Assembly (NCBI GenBank): GCA_947466405.1
Contig: CANICR010000003.1
Location: 1 to 50,464 of the forward strand
DNA: 50,464 nucleotides
DNA from: Chitinophagaceae bacterium
GTDB lineage: Bacteria; Bacteroidota; Bacteroidia; Chitinophagales; Chitinophagaceae
Reading direction: 5' to 3'
The notes under the pieces were generated by a model, which saw only the letters and a list, made by a program, of their open reading frames with translations, had not been told where the DNA came from and ran no database searches. Position 1 is the stretch's first letter. The number at the start of each line of letters is the position of its first letter. A program made the position numbers and the translations under genes. This document shows, piece by piece, positions 29,649 through 40,170 of this stretch.

Positions 29649-31451
29649 ATGACAGCACTCGAATTTTCGAAAATCTCATTTGATATTCCTTCTTTACCTG
29701 GAATATATAAATACTTTGATAGTAGTGATCAATTGATTTATGTTGGTAAGGCAAAACACATAAAAAAAAGAGTAAGTAGTTATTTCACGAAAACGCTCAA
29801 TAATCAAAAAACAATTGAATTAGTAAAGAGAATTCATCGCATTGAATTTACAATTGTAGATACTGAAGAAGATGCTTTTTTATTAGAAAACAATCTAATT
29901 AAAGAGTATCAACCTATTTATAATATTAATTTAAAGGATGATAAAACGTATCCTTACGTTGTAATTAAAGACGAAAAGTTTCCAAGAGTTTTTTTTTCCA
30001 GAAAAAAAATATCAGATGGGTCACAATATTTTGGACCTTATACATCCATTGAAAACGTTAAAGAAATGCTTGATTTTATTAAGCAAACATTCCCTTTAAG
30101 AACATGCAAATTAAATTTATCGGAGAATAATATAAATAAAAAAAAGTTTAAGGTTTGTTTGGAGTATCATCTAGGTAATTGCAAAGGTCCTTGTGAAGGA
30201 TTGCAAAGTCTTGAAGAATATAATAATGGTATTGAGCAATTGAAATCACTTATTAAAGGAAATATTCAGCCAGTAGTTCAGTATTTTAAAAATGAAATTA
30301 AAAAACAGGTAGATAATTTAGCTTTTGAGAAAGCAGCGATTCTTCAGCATAAAATAAACAACTTAATTCAATTTCAGGCAAAATCTGCTGTTGTAAATAC
30401 CAATACGGGTACTGTTGATGTCTTTTCAATCATAGAAGAAGAGAACACTGCGTTTGTTAATTACCTGTATATTAATAACGGAAGTATTATTCATACGAAA
30501 ACGATTACTATTGAAAAAAAAATGGGAGAGCCTATTGAAGAAATCTTGCAATTCTCAATAGCTCAATTAAGGCAGCTCTATAATAGTGAAGCAAAGGAAA
30601 TAATAACTCCATTTTTAATAGAGTATCCTCAAACTAATGTAAAAATTATTGTGCCGAAAACGGGGGATAAAAAAAAGCTTCTTGAGCTTTCTCAAAAAAA
30701 TGTAAATTATTTTAAACAATTAAATCATGCTAAAAGAGCTTTGCGCCTTCATGAAAACAGACCAGACGAATTAGATTTGATTTTAGAAAACCTAAAAAAT
30801 GATTTAAGATTATTAAAAAAACCGCTGCATATTGAGTGTTTTGATAATTCGAATATACAGGGATCAAGTCCGGTAGCGGCGATGGTTTGTTTCAAAAATG
30901 GTATACCAAGCAAGAAAGACTATCGGCATTTTAATATTAAAACAGTTGAAGGGATAAATGATTTTGCCTCAATGAAGGAAGTGGTATATAGAAGATATAA
31001 AAAAGTAATCGAAGAAAATCTTTCATTGCCAGATTTAGTAATCATTGATGGTGGAAAAGGTCAATTAAGTGCTGCTATGGAAAGTATACAAGATTTAAAT
31101 CTTGTTGGCAAAACTACTGTCGTTGGATTAGCAAAAAATAAAGAAGAATTGTTTTTTACAGGAGATACAGAATCATTGCAGTTGCCCTGGGACAGTAAAA
31201 GTTTGCAATTGATAAGACGCATCAGAGATGAAGTGCATCGTTTTGGAATAACATTTCACAGAAATAAGCGAAGCATTGCTGCGCTAGTTAATGAGCTTGA
31301 ATCTATCGAGGGGATAGGAAATGCTACAGCAGAAAAATTATTAAAAGAGTTTAAATCAGTTCAGAAAATAAAAGGCCTATCCATTATTCAATTAGAAAAA
31401 GTTATTGGAAAATCAAAAGCGGAAATAGTGTATCATTCACTGCACAAATAA
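29649..31451 (+). CDS. uvrC: excinuclease ABC subunit C
   Basis: GIY-YIG nuclease (PGIYKYFDSSDQLIYVGKAKHIKKRVSSYF), UVR region, RNase H-like DLVIIDGGKGQLSAA, HhH C-terminus. Confidence 0.97.
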   Translation: MTALEFSKISFDIPSLPGIYKYFDSSDQLIYVGKAKHIKKRVSSYFTKTLNNQKTIELVKRIHRIEFTIVDTEEDAFLLENNLIKEYQPIYNINLKDDKTYPYVVIKDEKFPRVFFSRKKISDGSQYFGPYTSIENVKEMLDFIKQTFPLRTCKLNLSENNINKKKFKVCLEYHLGNCKGPCEGLQSLEEYNNGIEQLKSLIKGNIQPVVQYFKNEIKKQVDNLAFEKAAILQHKINNLIQFQAKSAVVNTNTGTVDVFSIIEEENTAFVNYLYINNGSIIHTKTITIEKKMGEPIEEILQFSIAQLRQLYNSEAKEIITPFLIEYPQTNVKIIVPKTGDKKKLLELSQKNVNYFKQLNHAKRALRLHENRPDELDLILENLKNDLRLLKKPLHIECFDNSNIQGSSPVAAMVCFKNGIPSKKDYRHFNIKTVEGINDFASMKEVVYRRYKKVIEENLSLPDLVIIDGGKGQLSAAMESIQDLNLVGKTTVVGLAKNKEELFFTGDTESLQLPWDSKSLQLIRRIRDEVHRFGITFHRNKRSIAALVNELESIEGIGNATAEKLLKEFKSVQKIKGLSIIQLEKVIGKSKAEIVYHSLHK

Positions 31452-31466
31452 AGGGAATCATTGTTG

Positions 31467-33332
31467 TTATTTAGACAAATAATCTGCAAAAGTATTTTGT
31501 TGAAGTGATTTCCCTATATTGATTTCAGTACTTTTCATTTCTCCCTTATGTTCTATAATTGATTTCCCGATGTTATCGAAAATGAAATATTTTTCAGGTT
31601 CAACAAAACCAAATCCATTATTAAATGAAAAATAAGCCCATTGTGAAGGCTGTTTACTTAATATATCTTTACTCCATTTATAATTTTCATGTGGCAAATC
31701 CAACTGAGCTAAAAGTGTTGCAGCAATATCAATTTGCGAGCCTGTATTATTAATTGTAATACCATTTTTTAATAAAGCTCCACCAAGCCACAACATCGGA
31801 ATTTTAAAATCTTCAATTTTATTTTCAGATCTAGGCAAGCGATGTCCATGATCGGCAACAATAACAATAATGGTATTGTTCCAAAAAGGTTGTTTTTTAC
31901 AGTAGGTAACAAAATGATTCACAATCGAATCGGTGTAATGTAAAGAGTTTAAAAATAAAGAAACATCATCATTCCCTTTTATAACAGGATTAACGGGTGT
32001 TTCATAAGGCTCATGGCTACTTAAGGTTAACCAGGTTGTGAAAAATGGCGAGGGATTATTTTGTAAATTCGCAATAATTTTATTTTCAACAACACCATCA
32101 TGTGCACCCCATTTAGAATTCTGGTCTTTACTTTCGAAATTGTCTTTATCAACAAAAGAGGTAAATCCGGCACTCAATAAATAGGATTTCATATTAGCGA
32201 ATTCAAGTTCGCCTCCGTAGTAAAAAGATGTATTATAATTAAGATCTGCGAAAACATTTGGCAGTTTTGGTAGCTTGTCTGCCTTTTGAGGTATTTTAAT
32301 AATCGAAGTTATTGGCTGAGAAGGGTAACCGCTTAACACCCCAACAATTCCTTTGTCTGTTCTGTCTCCAGTGGCATATAAATCCGAAAAGTATACGCCT
32401 TCTTTTTTTAGTGTATTGAAATTAGGAGTAATAAATTGTCCATCTTTTTTCTCGTCAATTACTTTTTTCGTCAGACTTTCCCAAATGATAATAATTACAT
32501 TTGGTTTTTTAGTTGAATCAATAATTTTTGTAGTCTTTGTGTCATTAAAGTATAAATCATCTGTTATTTTTTTTGCAATAGAATTATCGAGATAATTAAA
32601 TGGGTTGCTTGTGTCATTAAGATTTTGAGAAAGAGAGTGAAAGAAATTCCATGTCACATTAATCGCAGCCAGATTGGCAAAATTATTTTTAGAAAAGTAG
32701 ACACTGCTTTGATTTAGAGGAGCAAGCTGGGTTCCACCTCTTATAGGTATGATTTGAGCTATAATAAATAATAATAAGGAAAATGAGTTTAATAGTTTTT
32801 GTTTGCCATTGGATTCATTAGGTTTTAATTTATGTAAAAAGCGATTAAATATTTTTATTATAATAAATAAACTGGTTGACCAGCAAATAAGAATGGCTGT
32901 GAGGGGGAGGTGACTTATAGACGCCCAAGCTTCATTGGGAGAGCTTAAATATTTTAGCGGTGTTGCATCTAATCTATATCCCCATGCATTAAATGCAGGT
33001 AAATCAGCAGTGATTATAATGGAAATTGGAATAAGTACTATTACAGTGTAAATGAGCAGTATTTTATGAATACTGCTGAATTTAATAAAATCACTAATCA
33101 ATAAAATCAAACAAAACGGAACTAATATATAACTGGCCATAGATAAGTCCATCTTAAGACCGTATAAAAAAACTTTTGAGCTTTCTAATAATCCGATATT
33201 CAAAAAATCTTCTAAAGAATATAATGTAAAGAGTAGTCGAGCAATTTGAAATAGACCAATCCATATAAGCCAGTAAAAAAATGGAATTTTTAATTTTGCC
33301 AACATTGTTTGTTTTTTTAATCTAACTTTCAA
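31467..33332 (-). CDS. LTA synthase family membrane sulfatase
   Basis: N-terminal TM helices; sulfatase domain with VIIIIWESLTKK, ATGDRTDKGIVGVLSGYP, VIVADHGHRLP. Confidence 0.92.
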   Translation of the reverse strand: MKVRLKKQTMLAKLKIPFFYWLIWIGLFQIARLLFTLYSLEDFLNIGLLESSKVFLYGLKMDLSMASYILVPFCLILLISDFIKFSSIHKILLIYTVIVLIPISIIITADLPAFNAWGYRLDATPLKYLSSPNEAWASISHLPLTAILICWSTSLFIIIKIFNRFLHKLKPNESNGKQKLLNSFSLLLFIIAQIIPIRGGTQLAPLNQSSVYFSKNNFANLAAINVTWNFFHSLSQNLNDTSNPFNYLDNSIAKKITDDLYFNDTKTTKIIDSTKKPNVIIIIWESLTKKVIDEKKDGQFITPNFNTLKKEGVYFSDLYATGDRTDKGIVGVLSGYPSQPITSIIKIPQKADKLPKLPNVFADLNYNTSFYYGGELEFANMKSYLLSAGFTSFVDKDNFESKDQNSKWGAHDGVVENKIIANLQNNPSPFFTTWLTLSSHEPYETPVNPVIKGNDDVSLFLNSLHYTDSIVNHFVTYCKKQPFWNNTIIVIVADHGHRLPRSENKIEDFKIPMLWLGGALLKNGITINNTGSQIDIAATLLAQLDLPHENYKWSKDILSKQPSQWAYFSFNNGFGFVEPEKYFIFDNIGKSIIEHKGEMKSTEINIGKSLQQNTFADYLSK

Positions 33333-33466
33333 AGCTATTGAATATTAGCGATTACCTGAACTGAAAGTATAGAAATTACGGGCAAAATCAGTAAAAATTC
33401 GATAAAGAAAATATGAATTAGCGCTAATTAGAATCATTAATATTAAATTGCAGATATTTTACGTTT

Positions 33467-34189
33467 ATGTGGAGCATTTGTAAAAAAGAGATTAATCAGT
33501 TTTTCAGTAGCCTTACTGGTTATATTGCCATTGTATTATTTTTATTAATTAATGGAATATTTCTATTTGTATTAAAAGAAAGTAGTATTCTGGATTACGG
33601 CTATGCTACCTTAGAAAAATATTTTGATTTAGCACCTTGGGTTTTACTTTTTTTAATTCCTGCAATTTCTATGCGTTCTTTTTCAGATGAGTACAAATCT
33701 GGAACACTTGAAATATTACTTACTAAGCCTCTTACAAAAAGTCAAATCGTTTTGGGTAAATACTTCTCAATACTAATTATTTGTTTGTTTGTAATTGTAC
33801 CAACATTTTTATACGTGTTTACAATAAAATATTTAAGCACTTCAGGAAGTATTGATACTGGCGGAATAATAGGAAGCTACATGGGTCTTTTTTTATTAAG
33901 TGCATCATTCGCATCGATTAGTATTTGCTGTAGCGGAGGATCTTCGAATGCAGTGGTTGCATTTTTATTAAGTGCTTTTGTTTGTGTGCTTGTTTATTTT
34001 GGATTTAATGGCATCAGTAAGCTGCCCCTATTTCAAGGCAATGCAGATTATTATTTGGAGAAGATTGGTATTGATTTTCATTATAAAAGTATGAGTAGGG
34101 GCATGTTGGATACCAGAGATGTTGTTTATTTCCTAAGTGTCATATACTTATGTTTGTTTATTACTGTAAAAAAATTGAATAAAAAATAA
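33467..34189 (+). CDS. gldF: gliding motility ABC transporter permease GldF
   Basis: ABC-2 permease: PAISMRSFSDEYKSGTLEILLTKPLTKSQIVLGKY; immediately followed by gldG. Confidence 0.92.
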   Translation: MWSICKKEINQFFSSLTGYIAIVLFLLINGIFLFVLKESSILDYGYATLEKYFDLAPWVLLFLIPAISMRSFSDEYKSGTLEILLTKPLTKSQIVLGKYFSILIICLFVIVPTFLYVFTIKYLSTSGSIDTGGIIGSYMGLFLLSASFASISICCSGGSSNAVVAFLLSAFVCVLVYFGFNGISKLPLFQGNADYYLEKIGIDFHYKSMSRGMLDTRDVVYFLSVIYLCLFITVKKLNKK

Positions 34190-34191
34190 GC

Positions 34192-35898
34192 ATGAAGTTT
34201 ATTCTTAAGATATTAAAAAGTAATTGGGGGATTTTCTTTCTGTTATTAATACTTATTGTTGCCAATGTTATTGCATCTATTTGGCATGCAAGAATAGACT
34301 TAACCAATGAAAAAAGGTTTACGTTAAGTAAAAACACAAAAACACTTCTCGCTAGATTAAATCAACCCGTAAAAATCACGGTACTGTTAAAAGGGAATTA
34401 TCCGAGCGGGTTTAAAAAATTGGCCTCAAGTACGGAAGATATATTGCGTGAATTTAAGGAAGTTGCGGGTAATAATATTAGATATCAATTCTCCACCTCT
34501 GAAGATGAATTTGAAGATCAACATACGACTTATGGAGATAGCCTTAGTTCTTTAGGGTTTTATCCAATCAATTTAACTTCTCAATTAAAAGATGGTCAAC
34601 AACAGCAGGTTATTTATCCAATTGCTTTATTACAATATGAAAATAGATTATTACCCATAGAATTGTATAAAGGGAAAACCCCATTAATTAATTTTAAGGA
34701 ATTAAATAGTGCAGAAGCATTACTCGAATATAATATAGCTAGTACTATTGCTAAGATTATGCAGGTTCAAAAATCCACCATTGGCTATGCTATCGGCAAT
34801 GGAGAGCCAATGGACATGTCTGTGTATGATTTATCTGAAAATGTTTTGAAGCCTAATTATAATGTACAATTAATTAATATAGCACAACAGCCTTTCATCA
34901 ATCCAGCATGTGAAGCTTTGTTAATTGTAAAACCTTCATTAGGATTTTCGGAATTTGAAAAGTTAAAAATTGATCAATATGTGACTCATGGAGGGAAGGT
35001 ATTATTTTTTTTAGATCGACTAAGTGCTGAGATGGATAGTTTGCAAATTAAAAATGAAGTGATAGCGTATGACAGAAACTTGAATCTAAATGATCTGCTT
35101 TTCAAATACGGTGTAAGAATTAATGCTAATTTATTAATGGATTTACAATGTGATTATTTGCCTTTTGACATAAATGGGAATGGTCAATTTGAATTTTTAC
35201 CTTGGAACTATTTTCCAGTATTAGAGTCTCCTGAAAATCATCCAATCAACAAAAATATTGGATTTGTTTCTGGTCAATTTACAAATACGATTGATACCGT
35301 TGAAGCGGAAGGTGTCAAAAAAACAATCATTTTACAATCATCTGTTAATGCCAGATCCATTTCAACACCTGCGCTAATTAGTGGAAATGAAAATGTAGCA
35401 GCACCCGAAGATGAAAAGTATAATTTATCTAATTTGCCGGTAGCTGTATTGCTAGAGGGTAAATTCAAATCGTTATATGCACATAGGCTAACCAATGAAA
35501 TGAATGATTCCATACAAAAAAGTGGAATGAGTTATTTAGCTAATTGTGTAGCTACCAATAAAATACTTGTTGTGGCAGATGGGGATATTGTTTTGAATTC
35601 GGTTTCTAAAGGAAATCAGCCTCTTGCGATGGGAATGAATCGATATACTGCTGGTAGTCAGCGGGAGTTTCCATTTGCAAATAAATCATTTTTATTGAAC
35701 GCGCTGGAATTTATGGTTAATGATTATGGATTAAGCGATGCAAAATCCAAGGAATATACCATACAGTTATTAGATACTAAAAAGCTAGAAGAAACAAGAA
35801 TCATTTGGCAAATGTGTAACATAATTCTTCCAATTTTATTGGTGATAATTTTTGCATTAGTTTTTCAATGGTTTCGAAAAAGAAAGCATGTAATTTAA
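34192..35898 (+). CDS. gldG: gliding motility ABC transporter substrate-binding protein GldG
   Basis: RIDLTNEKRFTLSKNTKTLLARLNQPVKITVLLKGNYPSGFKKL; C-terminal TM helix; 2-bp gap after gldF. Confidence 0.94.
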   Translation: MKFILKILKSNWGIFFLLLILIVANVIASIWHARIDLTNEKRFTLSKNTKTLLARLNQPVKITVLLKGNYPSGFKKLASSTEDILREFKEVAGNNIRYQFSTSEDEFEDQHTTYGDSLSSLGFYPINLTSQLKDGQQQQVIYPIALLQYENRLLPIELYKGKTPLINFKELNSAEALLEYNIASTIAKIMQVQKSTIGYAIGNGEPMDMSVYDLSENVLKPNYNVQLINIAQQPFINPACEALLIVKPSLGFSEFEKLKIDQYVTHGGKVLFFLDRLSAEMDSLQIKNEVIAYDRNLNLNDLLFKYGVRINANLLMDLQCDYLPFDINGNGQFEFLPWNYFPVLESPENHPINKNIGFVSGQFTNTIDTVEAEGVKKTIILQSSVNARSISTPALISGNENVAAPEDEKYNLSNLPVAVLLEGKFKSLYAHRLTNEMNDSIQKSGMSYLANCVATNKILVVADGDIVLNSVSKGNQPLAMGMNRYTAGSQREFPFANKSFLLNALEFMVNDYGLSDAKSKEYTIQLLDTKKLEETRIIWQMCNIILPILLVIIFALVFQWFRKRKHVI

Positions 35899-35904
35899 TA
35901 TAAG

Positions 35905-36858
35905 ATGGGAAAAACAGAGATTATTTATTTTGTGTTTAGTGTAGTTGTCCTATTGGCTCTATTTGTTGATTTGGGATTATTTAGTAAGAAAAATAAAATC
36001 GTTAGCTATAAGGTTGCATTACTCCAGACTTTTTTTTGGGTTTTATTGGCGTTTTTATTTGGCGCTTTTATTTGGATAGAGGAAGGGGACAAGCTCGCAT
36101 TAGAATACATCAGTGCTTATCTATTGGAATGGAGTTTAAGCGTTGATAATATTTTTGTTTTTATAATTATTTTTTCAGCTTTTAATGTAAAAGAAATATT
36201 TTACGGTAGAGTTCTGTTGATTGGTATTTTAATGGCAATCATTTTCAGAATAATATTTATTACAGTAGGTGTTATATTAGTAGATCAGTTTCATTGGATT
36301 ATTTATTTTTTCGGTTTATTTTTATTGTATACGGGGTATAAATTATATACATCTACCGATGATGAACAATTTGCACCTCAGGATACTAAAGTGTATAAAT
36401 TTTTAAAAAAGTACCTCCCAATAGCATCTCATGATGGAAATGGAAAATTTTATTTAAGAGAAAAGGGCAAGCCAATTTATACTACTTTATTTGTAGTAGT
36501 TGTATTATTGGCTGTAATAGACATCGTATTTGCGTTGGATTCAATCCCAGCTGTATTGGGTATTTCTTCTCATAAGTTTGTGATATATACTTCAAATATC
36601 TTCGCAGTGCTAGGATTAAGAAGTTTATTCTTTTTATTAAGAGGAGCAGTATCTAAATTTGATTATTTGCAACAAGGCATAGCAATTGTTTTATTTTTTA
36701 TTGGAATTAAAATGCTAGCTGAAAATTGGATAAATAAATATGTCGATAAGGAAATTCAATTATTAATTTCTTTATTTTTTATAGTTTTATGCATCGGAGG
36801 GTCTATCTTATATTCTATTAAGTATCAAAAAAAGGGTATACCTGCAGACAATCCATAA
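35905..36858 (+). CDS. TerC/Alx family integral membrane protein
   Basis: EYISAYLLEWSLSVDNIFVFIIIFSAF, ALDSIPAVLGIS, VIYTSNIFAVLGLRSLFFLL. Confidence 0.94.
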   Translation: MGKTEIIYFVFSVVVLLALFVDLGLFSKKNKIVSYKVALLQTFFWVLLAFLFGAFIWIEEGDKLALEYISAYLLEWSLSVDNIFVFIIIFSAFNVKEIFYGRVLLIGILMAIIFRIIFITVGVILVDQFHWIIYFFGLFLLYTGYKLYTSTDDEQFAPQDTKVYKFLKKYLPIASHDGNGKFYLREKGKPIYTTLFVVVVLLAVIDIVFALDSIPAVLGISSHKFVIYTSNIFAVLGLRSLFFLLRGAVSKFDYLQQGIAIVLFFIGIKMLAENWINKYVDKEIQLLISLFFIVLCIGGSILYSIKYQKKGIPADNP

Positions 36859-36866
36859 TTTTAAAC

Positions 36867-39359
36867 ATGAGCATTAAAATATTAGAATATACTATTGAGA
36901 AAATTGCACAGATTACTAATGGAAAGCTAATACAGCAAAAAACAAATCTGTCAATTGAAAATATATTATTAGATAGCAGAAGACTTATTTTTCCAGCGAC
37001 AACTATTTATTTTTCTTTAGCAGGCCCTACTAGAAATGGAAATTTGTTTATTACGGAATTATATGAAAAAGGAGTAAGAAATTTTGTAGTTGACCAATCG
37101 GTTGATTTTTCATTATTCAATATTTGTACTGAAGCCAATTTCTTACAAGTAGATAATCCAAAGGCGGCTTTACAAATGCTAACCGCCTATCACAGAAATT
37201 CATTCGCTTATCCAGTAATTGGAATAACAGGAAGTAATGGTAAAACAATCATTAAAGAATGGTTGTATCAATTATTAAACAGCCATTATAATATTGTTAG
37301 AAGTCCTAAGAGTTATAATTCTCAAGTTGGTGTTCCTTTAAGTATTTGGCAAATGAGTTCCACTAACACCCTTGGAATATTTGAAGCGGGAATTTCGCAA
37401 GTAAATGAAATGGAACTTTTGCAAAAAATTATAAATCCCACTATTGGTGTTTTAGGATTTATTGGTGATGCTCATTCAGAAGGATTTGAAAGTGTTTCTG
37501 AAAAAATTCTGGAAAAATGTACATTATTTACCAATAGCCGTGTATTGATTTATTGTTCGGATGATAAAGTTGTACATGATGTAATACATTCATTCACTAA
37601 TACGGTAAATACTTCAATGCAATTATTTACATGGAGTAGAAGCCGTGAAGCCAATTTGTTTATATCCAATATAAAGAAACAAAATCATAGTGCTGAAATT
37701 CATTGTATTCATAACGATATTAGTTTTAGTTTCACGATTCCATTTTCTGATGACGCTTCAATTTATAACGCGATTACCTGTTGCGCTACAATGCTTTACC
37801 TTAAGCAACCAATCACAGAGATTGCAATAAAAATGAATGAATTGCGGCCTTTAGCAATGCGATTAGAATTGATACAAGGAATCAATCAGTGTTCAATTAT
37901 AAATGATAGTTACAGCGCAGACATGGAGTCTTTAAAAATTGCCCTTACTTTTCTAGAACAACAAGATTTGAATACGAAAAAAACAGTAATCTTAAGTGAT
38001 ATGTTGCAAATAGGGCTTGCAGACAATCAGCTGTATACTCAACTTTCAAAACTCATAGAAGAAAAAAAACTATTTAGATTTATAGGAATAGGCCCCTCGA
38101 TGATTGCTAATCAAAAATTATTTGAAAATATAGAAAATAAGCAATTTTATTCATCAACTGCTGATTTTTTGTCAAATAGCAATCATTTACAATTTCAAAA
38201 TGAAACTATATTATTGAAAGGAGCGAGGGTTTTTGAATTTGAGAAAATAAACAGAGCACTTGAACAAAAAATTCACGATACAATACTAGAAATAAATTTA
38301 ACTGCCATCAGAAGCAATTTAAAAACTTATAAACAACAATTACAAAAAGGTGTAAAGTTAATGTGTATGGTAAAGGCTTTCAGCTATGGAAGTGGTAGCC
38401 ATGAAATTGCCAGTGTTTTGCAGCATGAGGGTGTTGATTATCTTGCAGTTGCCTACGCAGACGAAGGAGTAGAATTACGACAAGCTGGTATTCATTTACC
38501 CATAATGGTGATGAATGCAACTATTGATAGTTTTTCAACTTTATTACAATATAATTTGGAGCCTGAATTATACTCCATCAAAATATTAGAAGCTTTTAAA
38601 AATTATTTAGATCAATCTAAAACCAAGCAATATCCCGTTCATTTAAAATTAGATACAGGAATGCATCGATTAGGATTTATGGATTCAGATATGCCAGTGC
38701 TATGTAATTATCTGAAAAGTAATGATGCAATGAAAATAGTATCTGTTTTTTCTCATTTGGTAAGTAGCGATGATGCAATGTCGGATTCGTTTACAATGAA
38801 ACAATCAAATTTATTTCATAAAATGACAGAAGAAATTAAAAAAGTAGTACCATATTCATTTATCAAACACCTTTCGAATACTGCTGCAATAAAGAGGCAT
38901 AATTCTTTACAGCTTGATATGGTTAGATTGGGTATTGGCTTGTATGGTATTGATAATAATTTAACATTGCAAAATGTAACTACCTTAAAAACTACTATAG
39001 CCCAAATAAAAAGCGTAAAAAAAGGTGAATCCGTAGGGTATGGCAGAACAGGTTTGCTTGATAAAGATGCTACAATTGCTACGGTTAGAATTGGTTACGC
39101 AGATGGGTATTCAAGATCATTAAGCAATGGGGTAGGAAAAATGTTGGTAAATGGTCATTTGGCTTCAGTAGTAGGTAAAGTGTGTATGGATATGACTATG
39201 TTGGATATTTCAGGTATCAATGCACAAGAAGGAGATGAGGTAGTTGTTTTTGGTGAACAATTGCCAGTAAAGCTTATCGCAGATTGGTCAAATACTATTT
39301 CATATGAAGTATTAACTAATATCTCTCAACGAGTAAAAAGGGTTTATTTTGAAGAGTAA
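36867..39359 (+). CDS. fused MurF-like ligase / alanine racemase
   Basis: N-terminal Mur ligase ([14 protein letters not shown]) and C-terminal Alr (MCMVKAFSYGSGSHEIA with PLP Lys, LDTGMHRLGF, MVRLGIGLYGI). Confidence 0.95.
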   Translation: MSIKILEYTIEKIAQITNGKLIQQKTNLSIENILLDSRRLIFPATTIYFSLAGPTRNGNLFITELYEKGVRNFVVDQSVDFSLFNICTEANFLQVDNPKAALQMLTAYHRNSFAYPVIGITGSNGKTIIKEWLYQLLNSHYNIVRSPKSYNSQVGVPLSIWQMSSTNTLGIFEAGISQVNEMELLQKIINPTIGVLGFIGDAHSEGFESVSEKILEKCTLFTNSRVLIYCSDDKVVHDVIHSFTNTVNTSMQLFTWSRSREANLFISNIKKQNHSAEIHCIHNDISFSFTIPFSDDASIYNAITCCATMLYLKQPITEIAIKMNELRPLAMRLELIQGINQCSIINDSYSADMESLKIALTFLEQQDLNTKKTVILSDMLQIGLADNQLYTQLSKLIEEKKLFRFIGIGPSMIANQKLFENIENKQFYSSTADFLSNSNHLQFQNETILLKGARVFEFEKINRALEQKIHDTILEINLTAIRSNLKTYKQQLQKGVKLMCMVKAFSYGSGSHEIASVLQHEGVDYLAVAYADEGVELRQAGIHLPIMVMNATIDSFSTLLQYNLEPELYSIKILEAFKNYLDQSKTKQYPVHLKLDTGMHRLGFMDSDMPVLCNYLKSNDAMKIVSVFSHLVSSDDAMSDSFTMKQSNLFHKMTEEIKKVVPYSFIKHLSNTAAIKRHNSLQLDMVRLGIGLYGIDNNLTLQNVTTLKTTIAQIKSVKKGESVGYGRTGLLDKDATIATVRIGYADGYSRSLSNGVGKMLVNGHLASVVGKVCMDMTMLDISGINAQEGDEVVVFGEQLPVKLIADWSNTISYEVLTNISQRVKRVYFEE

Positions 39360-39423
39360 ATTTGATACAGTCAATAATATTCAACCCTTTTAGTTTCTAA
39401 AAGTCTCTAAATAAAATCCCCCT

Positions 39424-39431
39424 TATCTTTG
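39424..39431 (+). promoter_or_regulatory. candidate -7 box TATCTTTG upstream of lspA
   Basis: Matches TAnnTTTG about 32 bp before the likely lspA ATG (39463); no clear -33 TTG. Confidence 0.4.
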
Positions 39432-39462
39432 CTAAATATCTCATAAAAAACAAAATGTGCAC

Positions 39463-40146
39463 ATGAAAAAAATTCATGTTTTTTTAATAGTCTTACTTAT
39501 TGTAATTGCCGATCAATTTCTAAAGTATTATGTAAAAACTAATTTTGAATTAAATACATCAAAACCTATTTTAGGTCAATGGTTTCATTTGTATTTTGTT
39601 GAAAATCCTGGCATGGCTTATGGATGGAAATTTGGAGGAAATTGGGGTAAAATTGTATTGACAATATTTAGGTTAGGTGCAGTTGTTTTTGGCTTTTTTT
39701 ATTTAGGCAGAATAATAAATCAAAAATATCATAAAGGCTTCATCATCTGTGCATCATTAATTTTTGCAGGCGCATTAGGAAATTTAATTGATAGTTGTTT
39801 TTATGGATTAATTTTTGATAAGGGTATGATATTGAGTACTCAGATCAATGATTATTTAGGTTATGATGGATTGGCAGTATTGTCAAAAAAAGGTTACACG
39901 TCATTTTTACACGGTAATGTGGTGGATATGCTTTATTTTCCAATTATACATTCTAGTTTCCCTGCCTGGTTTCCAGTATGGGGGGGGCAGGATTTTGAAT
40001 TTTTTCGTCCTATATTTAATATCGCAGATGCATCAATCAGCGGAGGTGTGATTAGCATTATTTTGTTTCAGCGATTTTTTTTTAAAAATGAACAGGAAGT
40101 GATAGATGATAGTCTATTAGAAAAAAAGGAATTGAAAAATGATTAA
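39463..40146 (+). CDS. lspA: signal peptidase II (lipoprotein signal peptidase)
   Basis: IADQFLKYYVKTNFELN, FVENPGMAYG, GALGNLIDSCFYG, HGNVVDMLYFP, RPIFNIADASISGG. Track start 39457 is GTG; ATG 39463 more likely. Confidence 0.95.
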   Translation: MKKIHVFLIVLLIVIADQFLKYYVKTNFELNTSKPILGQWFHLYFVENPGMAYGWKFGGNWGKIVLTIFRLGAVVFGFFYLGRIINQKYHKGFIICASLIFAGALGNLIDSCFYGLIFDKGMILSTQINDYLGYDGLAVLSKKGYTSFLHGNVVDMLYFPIIHSSFPAWFPVWGGQDFEFFRPIFNIADASISGGVISIILFQRFFFKNEQEVIDDSLLEKKELKND

Positions 40147-40170
40147 GCAGCAATAATAAATATCAATTTT

